The translations under genes and the position numbers were made by a program. From an uncultured bacterium (GTDB taxonomy: Bacteria > DRYD01): DNA of 5,306 bases. Under the pieces are notes generated by a model, which was not told the DNA's origin, searched no databases, and saw nothing but the letters and a program-made list of their open reading frames with translations. Positions 1 through 5,306 of the stretch are shown one piece after another; position 1 is the first letter of the stretch; every line of letters starts with the position of its first letter. Location: assembly GCA_937139605.1 (NCBI GenBank), contig CAKZQG010000009.1, forward strand, positions 1 through 5,306, written 5' to 3'.

Positions 1-1
1 T

Positions 2-1183
2 CCCCGGATTAGATACATTAAATACACAATTTGTACCTAAACTAAAATCACTTGGCATCTTTAATCCATATCCAACTCCTCCAACATTAATATACCTACT
101 AACAAAGAAACCTCCATCTGTTGTTGGAAACATTGTAGGTAAAACCACTTGAGAATTCCCACCACCTTTTGCACTCAATTTTATCTGATTCATTATACTT
201 AAATCATTTTTATTTATTTTTAAAAATATTAAATTATTTTGCGTTTCATTCGTTGTTATCCCTATCCCTATATTCCCATCACTTAAAAATGTCCCCGAAT
301 ACCTACCATTTAAACTACTCAAACTATACTCCTTTGAAACACTTACACTTAAACTACTTAAATTACTTATATCTATCTTCGATATCACTAAATTATTACT
401 ACTATTTTTATCTATTAAATATAAATAATTTTCATCCATTATTGGAAATTGATGTTGATCACCATTGGTATTCACATTAACTGCTTGACTTAAATCCTTC
501 TTTATTATTACTACACCATAAGGATAATTATAACTATAAGTAGCTATATAATTACTATTTTGAGATATACTTGCAAAATTATAACCACTTATTTGTTTAG
601 AACCTACTATACTTAAATTACTTAAATTTAACTTTATTATATATCCATTTAAACTTACTCCATATAAATTTGTATTATCCGTTATTAAGGCAATAACACC
701 ACTATTAGAATATCTTTTAAGAATGTTTAAATTTCCCGTATTTTTATCTATTTCTCCTATTATTCCATCATTGTTATACCATCCACCAACATATAGCTTT
801 GTATTATCATTTGGATTAAAAAAAGAATTACTTAATCCAATGTTAGTTGCTCCTGAAGCAGTATAATATTTCGCATAATTTAAAGTTAAATCAGGATTTA
901 TCTTTATTATTGCATACTTCATTGTTCCATCATCTTGCCAACCAGTTATATAGTAATTATTTCCATCTAATAATGCTCCATTATACCAATCATTTCCACT
1001 TGAAGTATCAATATGAACAGCTCCGTTAGTTAATGTTATTCCTCCCCCTGATCCTCCTCCTATTGAACCACTACCTAATAGGTTTGTAAATTTATTATCA
1101 CATGACCCACAGCTTGTTAAAAACAACACTATAGCTGATAATATAATACCTACAAATATAAGTAATATTTTACTTTTTCTCAT
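2..1183 (-). CDS. Secreted lipoprotein, beta-propeller-like, 3' end outside window
   Basis: An open frame of 394 codons runs from the ATG at 1183-1181 off the left edge without a stop, so the C-terminus is missing. The start is well supported: AGGAGGT lies seven bases upstream. Residues 1-25 are a lipoprotein signal peptide, with basic residues at 2-5, a hydrophobic stretch at 6-22 and the lipobox L-T-S-C, so Cys25 should be lipidated after signal peptidase II cleavage. A Gly/Ser-rich tether follows (about 37-48, with two GGG runs). The rest is rich in Asn, Ser, Tyr and Gly, with recurring short beta-type stretches such as NNYYITGW, KLYVGGW, NLYGVSLNGYIIKLNLSNL and NYLYLIDK about every 40-50 residues. 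That pattern suggests a WD40/YVTN-like beta-propeller, which is inference. No catalytic motif is visible. It probably sits on a membrane facing outward, in a binding or structural role. The specific function is unknown. Unlike the two genes to its right it shows no lesion. Confidence 0.85.
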   Translation of the reverse strand, partial: MRKSKILLIFVGIILSAIVLFLTSCGSCDNKFTNLLGSGSIGGGSGGGITLTNGAVHIDTSSGNDWYNGALLDGNNYYITGWQDDGTMKYAIIKINPDLTLNYAKYYTASGATNIGLSNSFFNPNDNTKLYVGGWYNNDGIIGEIDKNTGNLNILKRYSNSGVIALITDNTNLYGVSLNGYIIKLNLSNLSIVGSKQISGYNFASISQNSNYIATYSYNYPYGVVIIKKDLSQAVNVNTNGDQHQFPIMDENYLYLIDKNSSNNLVISKIDISNLSSLSVSVSKEYSLSSLNGRYSGTFLSDGNIGIGITTNETQNNLIFLKINKNDLSIMNQIKLSAKGGGNSQVVLPTMFPTTDGGFFVSRYINVGGVGYGLKMPSDFSLGTNCVFNVSNPG

Positions 1184-1190
1184 TTTTTTT

Positions 1191-1197
1191 ACCTCCT
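1191..1197 (-). promoter_or_regulatory. Ribosome binding site of the lipoprotein gene
   Basis: On the minus strand this reads AGGAGGT, a near-perfect anti-16S match, followed by seven A residues and then the ATG at 1183. It fixes the start of the lipoprotein. It also contrasts with the two downstream GTG starts available in the neighbouring genes, neither of which has any such site. Confidence 0.85.
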
Positions 1198-1206
1198 TTT
1201 TTATTT

Positions 1207-1212
1207 ATTATA
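1207..1212 (-). promoter_or_regulatory. Possible -10 box for the lipoprotein gene
   Basis: The minus strand reads TATAAT here, ten bases upstream of the AGGAGGT. No good -35 hexamer lies 17 bases further up (AGAAAT at 1230-1235), and there is no TGn extension. Transcription from it would give a leader of only about 17-20 bases. In DNA this AT-rich the hexamer can arise by chance, so the call is weak. The 102-bp gap between the ATPase stop and the lipoprotein start does suit a separate promoter. Confidence 0.25.
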
Positions 1213-1252
1213 CTTTATTTTATTATTTAATTTCTTATTAATAATATTATTC

Positions 1253-1274
1253 AAAAAAAAAAATCCTCTTTTTT
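1253..1274 (-). terminator. Possible weak terminator after the ATPase-like gene
   Basis: Eleven bases past the TAG stop of the ATPase frame, the minus strand reads A6, GAGGA, then a run of eleven T. The A6 and T6 can pair around a five-base loop, with the remaining T residues as a U-tract. The stem contains no G-C pair, so it would be unstable. This is a position-supported guess only. Confidence 0.2.
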
Positions 1275-1285
1275 ATAAAATAAAA

Positions 1286-2743
1286 CTATTTTATCTTTTC
1301 ATATTCAAAATTAATAACATTCTTTTTTACTTTATCAAACTCTATTCCTATTATGTATATTTTTTCATAATTTAGATATTTTTTGTGATACTCTTTTTCT
1401 TTAATTTGTTTTAAAGCCTTCCCTTTTTCTCTTTGATTATCTAACACCTTAAACTCCATTATAACGAAAGTTATATGAAATATATATACTATCTTTTCAT
1501 CCACCATTACAGTAATATCTATCCGCCCTTTAGATGTATTATCTTCTATTATCACATTTAATCCTGTTGTATATAACATACTATATACTGCTATTACATA
1601 ACTATATTCCTCTTTTAAATACATATAACTTATTGCACTTATTAATATCTCTATTTGTTCTTTTAATTCTTCTATTTTCTCTATTTTTAATATCTCTATT
1701 ATTTTTTCTGCTATTACATTTACCCTTGATTTTTGTTTTACTAAATTATACAATATATCTCTATTAAATGATACTCTTACCTCTTTATTCGGAAATCCTA
1801 ACTCAAATAATACCCCATTTTCACTTACCTTATAATCCTTTATTGTTAAATATCCACTTTGAAACATTATTGCTTCTATTTCTATCTCTTCTACGTCAAA
1901 TTTATTTAATAAACTCTCATCTGCTTTTATCCCTTCTAATTCCACTATATTATACTCCTTCTGTTTTATTAACTTTATTAAAAAACTTGGCGTTCCTGTT
2001 TCATACCAATAGTTCCTTATCTCTTTTTTTCTTAAATATAACAACACATCAAATGGATTATATACTTTATCAGCTAAAAAATTATACCCATTATACCATT
2101 CCTTTAACTCTTCTATATTCACATTATCCAAATACTCTTTAAAATAATATTCTAATTCTTCTTGGGTATATCCGCATATATCTCCATATTCTTTACTTAA
2201 TGAAATATCTTCTAACTGATTTAACCCACTAAAAAGAGATACTTTTGCAAATTTTGAAACCCCCGTTACTAACACAAACTTTATATATCTATCTAACCCT
2301 TTTAACACTGAATAGAAACTCTTTAATGTTTTTCTTACCTCTTCTGCTTCTTTTCTTTCTTCTATTACATCTAATATCGGCTTGTCATATTCATCTATTA
2401 ATACCACCACCTGTTTTTTATATCTCTTATCTATCTCTATTATTAAATTTTTCAGTAATAAGCCTACATGCCTTACCTCATTTTCAAATTTTATCTCGTT
2501 CCTTTCATAATTTAATCTTAATTCATCACATATTACTTCATATAATTCACTTACTGTTTTTATATCCGCTGAAAAATCTATTCTTATTACTGGGTACTTT
2601 TCATTCCAATCCCATTTATCTTCTATGTATAATCCCTTAAATAATTCTCTTTTAGATTCATATAAATATTCTATTGTTGATAATAATAACGACTTCCCAA
2701 AGCGTCTTGGTCTGCTTAAAAATATATATCCTCCACTATTCAC
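1286..2743 (-). CDS. AAA-ATPase-like protein with C-terminal PD-(D/E)XK nuclease domain (N-terminally disrupted gene)
   Basis: The 485-codon frame belongs to the family with an N-terminal AAA-ATPase-like domain (PF09820 type) and a C-terminal PD-(D/E)XK domain (PF08011/DUF1703 type). Its members are common accessory proteins of unproven role, possibly in defence or mobile-element biology. Residues 11-18 (RPRRFGKS) are the Walker A motif and 112-120 (VVVLIDEYD) the Walker B. TGVSKFAK at 160-167 is a conserved family block. G-R-I-D (406-409) and E-F-K (430-432) supply the nuclease Asp and E-x-K residues, and a KALKQIKEKEYHKKY helix follows. Residues 422-428 (FHITFVI) come from the palindromic insertion at 1460-1480. 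The GTG at 2743 has no ribosome binding site and is internal to the family domain: conserved residues (DKTKYIYEL) continue upstream to 2770. The real start was near 2884, giving about 509 residues without the insertions. As it stands, a pseudogene or a much impaired gene. Confidence 0.85.
   Translation of the reverse strand: MNSGGYIFLSRPRRFGKSLLLSTIEYLYESKRELFKGLYIEDKWDWNEKYPVIRIDFSADIKTVSELYEVICDELRLNYERNEIKFENEVRHVGLLLKNLIIEIDKRYKKQVVVLIDEYDKPILDVIEERKEAEEVRKTLKSFYSVLKGLDRYIKFVLVTGVSKFAKVSLFSGLNQLEDISLSKEYGDICGYTQEELEYYFKEYLDNVNIEELKEWYNGYNFLADKVYNPFDVLLYLRKKEIRNYWYETGTPSFLIKLIKQKEYNIVELEGIKADESLLNKFDVEEIEIEAIMFQSGYLTIKDYKVSENGVLFELGFPNKEVRVSFNRDILYNLVKQKSRVNVIAEKIIEILKIEKIEELKEQIEILISAISYMYLKEEYSYVIAVYSMLYTTGLNVIIEDNTSKGRIDITVMVDEKIVYIFHITFVIMEFKVLDNQREKGKALKQIKEKEYHKKYLNYEKIYIIGIEFDKVKKNVINFEYEKIK
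1460..1480 (-). repeat. Palindromic mini-element, short form (21 bp), in frame in ATPase-like gene
   Basis: The plus strand reads TATAACGAA, one A, then GTTATATGAAA. TATAAC and GTTATA pair as a 6-bp stem over a GAAA loop. The first nine and last eleven bases are identical to the ends of the 34-bp copy at 2771-2804. It adds seven codons, FHITFVI, between VYI and MEFKV. Family members read straight through a strand of the VYI(M/I)EFK type at this point, so the element is an insertion and not ancestral sequence. Confidence 0.75.
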
Positions 2744-2770
2744 TAATTCATATATGTACTTTGTTTTATC

Positions 2771-2804
2771 TATAACGAAGGCGTAAGCCTAATGTTATAT
2801 GAAA
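2771..2804 (-). repeat. Palindromic mini-element, long form (34 bp), disrupting ATPase-like gene
   Basis: The plus strand reads TATAACGAA, then GGCGTAAGCCTAAT, then GTTATATGAAA. Outer arms TATAAC/GTTATA pair over 6 bp, and inner arms AGGC/GCCT pair over 4 bp around a GTAA loop, with a small asymmetric bulge (GA against AAT). It lies exactly between the codons for YIYV and DKTKYI of the family N-terminus. It shifts frame by one and carries a TAG at 2789-2791. The 21-bp copy lacks the inner stem. Confidence 0.75.
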
Positions 2805-2824
2805 TACATATATATAATTTCCTT

Positions 2825-2852
2825 CTATTAATTTCTTACTATTAATTTCTTA
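2825..2852. repeat. 14-bp perfect tandem duplication
   Basis: CTATTAATTTCTTA occurs twice head to tail (2825-2838 and 2839-2852). On the coding (minus) strand the duplicate falls right after the codons for DFKKLI and moves translation into the stops TAA and TAG. One copy alone gives the family reading DFKKLIEGNYIYV, so the second copy is a lesion. Confidence 0.9.
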
Positions 2853-2892
2853 AAATCACTAATACCAATTGGTAATTTCTTTATAAAAAACA

Positions 2893-2899
2893 CCCCTTT
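2893..2899 (-). promoter_or_regulatory. Relict ribosome binding site of the ATPase-like gene
   Basis: The minus strand reads AAAGGGG, then eight bases, then ATA at 2884-2882, followed by codons for KKLPIGISDF. The spacing is right for an initiator where ATA now stands. This supports an ancestral ATG there and argues against the internal GTG at 2743. Confidence 0.5.
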
Positions 2900-2948
2900 A
2901 TTATTAATCTACTCTTTTGTATATAAATAATTTTCTAATATTAATTTA

Positions 2949-2976
2949 TTGAATAATTTTACTTGAATAATTTTGC
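2949..2976. repeat. Imperfect 14-bp tandem duplication at the 3' end of the kinase-repeat gene
   Basis: TTGAATAATTTTAC (2949-2962) is followed directly by TTGAATAATTTTGC (2963-2976), 13 of 14 bases identical. The right copy encodes the last residues (KLFK) and the left copy overlaps the TAA stop at 2961-2959 and continues past it. The 74 bp from here to the ATPase start region (2885-2958) holds no gene and no convincing terminator. Confidence 0.75.
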
Positions 2977-4665
2977 AGCCTTTTCTGGACTAATGCGATT
3001 TCTTTTACAGATTATCGCTTGACTTAAAGTAAATCCTGCATTTTTCCATTTTATCGCTTCACTGACATTAAACTCATTCTCTTCCCATCGCCTTGCTTCC
3101 CCTGGTTCAAATCCCTTATCTCTCCATTCCACTGCTTCACTTACATCAAATCCTGCATCTTTCCATTCTTTTGCTTTTTTTACATCAAATCCAATCACCA
3201 TCAATTCTATCGCTTCACTTACACTAAACCCAGCATCTTTCCATTCTTTTGCTTGCTCTGAATCAAAGCCTATATATTTCCATTCTAGTGCTTGACTTAA
3301 ATTAAATTCATTACTTTTCCATTCCTTTGCATTATTTAAATCAAATCCATTTTTTTTCCATTCTATTGCTTCACTTATATTAAATCCATTATATTTCCAT
3401 TTCTTTGCCTCATTTAAATCAATTCCGTTTTTTTTCAATTCTATTGCTCGTTGTAAGCTAAAATTATTTATTTTCCATTCTAATGCTTCAATTATATTAA
3501 ACCCCGCTTTTGTCCATTGATAATAAAAATTAATAACTATTATCAATATCACAACAGCAATTATTTTGGCTATATCTTTCATAACAAATATAATTGCATT
3601 TTTTATAATTATCATATCCTGATTATCCTGATTTAACTTTATTATCTCATTAGCACTATATCCTTTAGATTTAAACATTTTAGCTTGAACAGGAGTAATT
3701 CCCTGTTGTCTTAAAAGTTTAGCTTCATAAGAATTAAAACCAGATAGTATCCATTCCAATGTATCTTGTATAGAAAATCCATTTTTTTTAAATTTTATTA
3801 TCTCATCTACTGAGACTACATTCTTAATTACTTTTTTCTTTAATTTCTTAGCATCATTAAAATTAATTCCATTTTTAAACAATTTAACCGCTTGCTCTAA
3901 AGTAAAACCTAAACTAATCCATGCATTAGAATTAAAACCCTTAGATATAATATTCATCATCTCTGATAAATCCTTTATTACTTCATTACTTATCAGTTTT
4001 TTCCATTCTAATATTTCTTCTAATTGTTTTATTCCAAAATTATAAAACACTATATACTCCTTTAATGATATTTTCTTATTAATCATTTCTTCTATTTTAT
4101 TCACATCTAATTTCATTTCTAAATAGGTTTTTAAATCTTCTATAGGTATTTTTAAATCTTTAGTAAAATAAAGAACTTTCTTTAAAACTAAAGAATTATC
4201 TTCAAAAAATATAGCATCTTTAGGATTAAATCCCGCATTTTTCCAATTATATGTCAATTTTCCTGATTTCATTCCTGCTTCTATCCACTCTTTTGCCTCA
4301 CTTACACTAAATCCTTCCTCTTTAAAGGTAATCGCTACCTTGGGATCATTTACAATTTCCATCCATTCCCTTGCAGTTTTTTCTGTAAATCCTTCCCTTA
4401 ACCATTCTTCTATTTTTACTTTCTCATATTGCTCTATATCTTCATCTACATAATCTATTACTTCCTCATCATTTATCCATTTATTTACTTCCTCATATCC
4501 CCATCTTTTACTATAATCCCTGTTTAATAAATTTCTTAATAATTTTCTTATTTTTTCATCTATGTTATCGCTTATTAAAACTCCATTTGTAAATATCTGA
4601 TTCATTATTACTTGTTGCGATAAATTTTCAAAAGGATGTCTCTTTTGTATAATTTCTAATAACAC
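2959..4665 (-). CDS. Membrane protein with 13-residue tandem repeats; C-terminal part of a split Ser/Thr kinase
   Basis: This 568-codon frame stays open up to 4725, where it begins with APETFSNYFGKEIDYWALGIVLLEII, the kinase APE motif and helix F. The GTG at 4665 is therefore internal and has no ribosome site. Residues 1-64 finish the kinase C-lobe (HPF at 10-12; the Arg of subdomain XI in NRDYSKRW near 54). Degenerate 13-residue units follow at 88-153 and 249-343, for example FKEEGFSVSEAKE. About 365-382 is a single hydrophobic segment (KIIAVVILIIVINFYY), probably transmembrane. Residues 384-568 are 14 regular repeats of consensus W-K-x-x-G-F-x-x-x-E-A-x-E. By analogy with PASTA kinases the regular repeats could be an outward sensor, but similar repeats on both sides of the membrane segment make that uncertain. 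Together with 4726-5306 it was one gene. Confidence 0.8.
   Translation of the reverse strand: MLLEIIQKRHPFENLSQQVIMNQIFTNGVLISDNIDEKIRKLLRNLLNRDYSKRWGYEEVNKWINDEEVIDYVDEDIEQYEKVKIEEWLREGFTEKTAREWMEIVNDPKVAITFKEEGFSVSEAKEWIEAGMKSGKLTYNWKNAGFNPKDAIFFEDNSLVLKKVLYFTKDLKIPIEDLKTYLEMKLDVNKIEEMINKKISLKEYIVFYNFGIKQLEEILEWKKLISNEVIKDLSEMMNIISKGFNSNAWISLGFTLEQAVKLFKNGINFNDAKKLKKKVIKNVVSVDEIIKFKKNGFSIQDTLEWILSGFNSYEAKLLRQQGITPVQAKMFKSKGYSANEIIKLNQDNQDMIIIKNAIIFVMKDIAKIIAVVILIIVINFYYQWTKAGFNIIEALEWKINNFSLQRAIELKKNGIDLNEAKKWKYNGFNISEAIEWKKNGFDLNNAKEWKSNEFNLSQALEWKYIGFDSEQAKEWKDAGFSVSEAIELMVIGFDVKKAKEWKDAGFDVSEAVEWRDKGFEPGEARRWEENEFNVSEAIKWKNAGFTLSQAIICKRNRISPEKAAKLFK
2962..3516 (-). repeat. Array of 14 protein repeats of 13 residues (39 bp each)
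   Basis: Fourteen units run from the Trp codon at 3516-3514 to the end of the gene, the last being extended to 16 residues. Examples are WKYNGFNISEAIE, WKKNGFDLNNAKE and WKDAGFDVSEAVE. Trp, Lys, Gly-Phe and Glu-Ala are the most conserved positions. Units tend to alternate between an ending A-(I/L/V)-E and an ending A-K-E, suggesting a 26-residue structural unit such as a helical pair. A 22-bp block is identical at 3155-3176 and 3233-3254, 78 bp (two units) apart, which points to recent growth by two-unit duplication. Confidence 0.9.
3520..3573 (-). other. Predicted transmembrane segment of the kinase-repeat protein
   Basis: Codons here give about 18 mostly hydrophobic residues (IAKIIAVVILIIVINFYY), directly followed by the first regular 13-residue repeat. 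It is the only clear membrane-spanning stretch in the protein and separates the degenerate repeats from the regular array. Orientation is not decided by the flanking charges, though Lys residues lie just before it on the kinase side. Confidence 0.65.
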
Positions 4666-4725
4666 TATACCTAATGCCCAATAATCTATTTCTTTTCCAA
4701 AATAGTTTGAAAATGTTTCCGGTGC

Positions 4726-5306
4726 TTATCTATTGTTCCCTTAAAATGAGTAGTTATTATCTTTGATACATCTTCCTCATTTAAACTTGATATCCCAAAA
4801 TCCGTTAATACTAATTCTATGGGTTCATTTTTTCTTACTAAAATATTTTGTGGCTTTATATCCCTATGTATTATATTCTTTTTATGTAATACATTTAAAG
4901 CTTCGCTTATATGTTTTACTATAGTTTTTAGTTTTTCTATTTTTATATCTTTGTTTTTATAAAATTCTAATAAATTGCCATGTTTTATATATTCTTGAAT
5001 TTCATAATATCTTTGGGTATTTTTATCATAGCCATAAGATATAATATTTATAAAGTATTGAGGAAATTCTTGATAAAGTTCTTGAACTCTTTTAAGAATC
5101 TCAAATTTAGGTTTAAAACCTTTTCGGTATAGCTTTAAAAAATATTGATTATTGTTTTTAGGGTATTTTTATCATAGCCATAAGATATAATATTTATAAA
5201 GTATTGAGGAAATTCTTGATAAAGTTCTTGAACTCTTTTAAGAATCTCAAATTTAGGTTTAAAACCTTTTCGGTATAGCTTTAAAAAATATTGATTATTG
5301 TTTTTA
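4726..5306 (-). pseudogene. Ser/Thr protein kinase, N-terminal part, frameshifted and 5'-truncated
   Basis: In the frame covering 5159 to 4728 the translation is a eukaryotic-type (Hanks) kinase. NNQYFLKLYRKG holds the beta3 Lys (codon 5135-5133). The hinge-like QEYIKHGNLLEFY, the catalytic loop HRDIKPQN (4868-4845) and DFG (4802-4794) follow, then GTID, where the frame is lost. The expected continuation, APETFSNYFG, is in another frame from 4725, with only two bases (4727-4726) between: a loss of one, or more likely four, bases in the activation segment. Unshifted reading ends at TAG 4688-4686. The glycine-rich loop would lie beyond the window edge. The upstream copy of the 146-bp duplicate is a second break: reading through it hits TAA at 5137-5135. 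No start codon with a ribosome site is visible in this stretch. Confidence 0.8.
5015..5306. repeat. Perfect 146-bp tandem duplication at the window edge
   Basis: Positions 5015-5160 and 5161-5306 are identical over all 146 bases. The unit codes for the kinase N-lobe from the beta3 strand to YGYDKNT. Because 146 is not a multiple of three, the duplicate shifts frame and the upstream copy cannot be joined in frame to the rest. The second copy ends exactly at the last base of the window, which is what one would see if an assembler stopped inside or wrapped a repeat. Either a real duplication or a contig-end artefact. Confidence 0.9.

Larger units (their letters stand above)
2744..2884 (-). pseudogene. 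Broken 5' part of the AAA-ATPase-like gene
   Basis: Read on the minus strand from 2881, codons give KKLPIGISDFKKLI, the usual N-terminal block of this ATPase family. Translation then runs into VRN and tandem stops (TAA 2828-2830, TAG 2825-2827). Removing one copy of the 14-bp repeat at 2825-2852 restores LIEGNYIYV. Removing the 34 bp at 2771-2804 joins that V directly to DKTKYIYELVNSGG, the continuous family sequence. The two insertions total 48 bp, so the overall frame is conserved but three in-frame stops remain (the third, TAG at 2789-2791, is inside the palindromic element). The expected initiator is ATA at 2882-2884 rather than ATG, correctly spaced behind AAAGGGG. A GTG at 2891-2893 is an alternative start without a spaced ribosome site. 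Confidence 0.85.

Noticed and set aside
169-1029. Plus-strand open frames across the lipoprotein gene
   Set aside because: They are shadows of the lipoprotein frame with low-complexity Tyr/Leu/His/Asn composition and no start signals.
1240-1251. Palindrome AATAATATTATT upstream of the lipoprotein gene as a regulator site
   Set aside because: It contains only A and T in a very AT-rich gap, so chance is a sufficient explanation.
1534-2640. Plus-strand open frames across the ATPase-like gene
   Set aside because: They are antisense shadows of a well-recognised family, rich in Leu, Ile, Tyr and His as expected from reading AT-rich coding DNA backwards, and have no ribosome sites.
2741-2743. GTG as the true start of the ATPase-like gene
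   Set aside because: No ribosome site precedes it, and recognisable family sequence (DKTKYIYEL) continues upstream in frame.
2863-2874. Perfect 12-bp palindrome TACCAATTGGTA as an operator
   Set aside because: On the minus strand it encodes the conserved L-P-I-G block of the ATPase family N-terminus, so coding constraint explains it.
2962-3516. 39-bp periodic repeats as a CRISPR array
   Set aside because: The period is continuous coding sequence with a conserved 13-residue unit and no alternation of identical repeats with unique spacers.

Overview
The window is AT-rich (about one quarter G+C, estimated by eye) and bacterial. It has a strong AGGAGGT ribosome binding site, a type II (lipoprotein) signal peptide, TGG codons for tryptophan so the standard bacterial code, and gene families typical of low-GC bacteria. 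The genus cannot be named from this sequence. All three genes lie on the minus strand, so transcription runs from high to low coordinates.

Layout from right to left. (1) Positions 5306 to 2959 hold a serine/threonine protein kinase gene, open at its 5' end. The kinase domain shows the beta3 Lys, HRDIKPQN, DFG and APE motifs. It is followed by degenerate 13-residue repeats, one membrane segment, and 14 regular tandem copies of a W-K-x-x-G-F-x-x-x-E-A-x-E unit. The frame breaks in the activation segment (4726-4727), and a perfect 146-bp tandem duplication sits at the very edge of the window. (2) Positions 2884 to 1286 hold an AAA-ATPase-like protein with a C-terminal PD-(D/E)XK nuclease-type domain. 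Its N-terminus is broken by an ATG-to-ATA change at the expected start, a 14-bp tandem duplication and a 34-bp palindromic insertion, while 485 codons downstream stay open. (3) Positions 1183 to 2 hold an apparently intact, secreted, beta-rich lipoprotein that runs off the left edge.

The most interesting signal is a small palindromic element present twice inside the ATPase gene: a 34-bp form (2771-2804) and a 21-bp form (1460-1480). Both have the same end sequences. Each interrupts a recognisable protein motif at a precise point. The short form is in frame and adds seven residues (FHITFVI) next to the nuclease E-x-K motif; the long form carries a stop. This looks like a mobile palindromic element that invades coding sequence, comparable in behaviour to the Rickettsia palindromic elements but different in sequence.

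The genes do not form an obvious pathway. The picture is a decaying accessory region (kinase and ATPase both disrupted) next to an independently expressed surface lipoprotein. Because the window ends exactly at the end of the 146-bp duplicate, an assembly artefact at that edge is possible.
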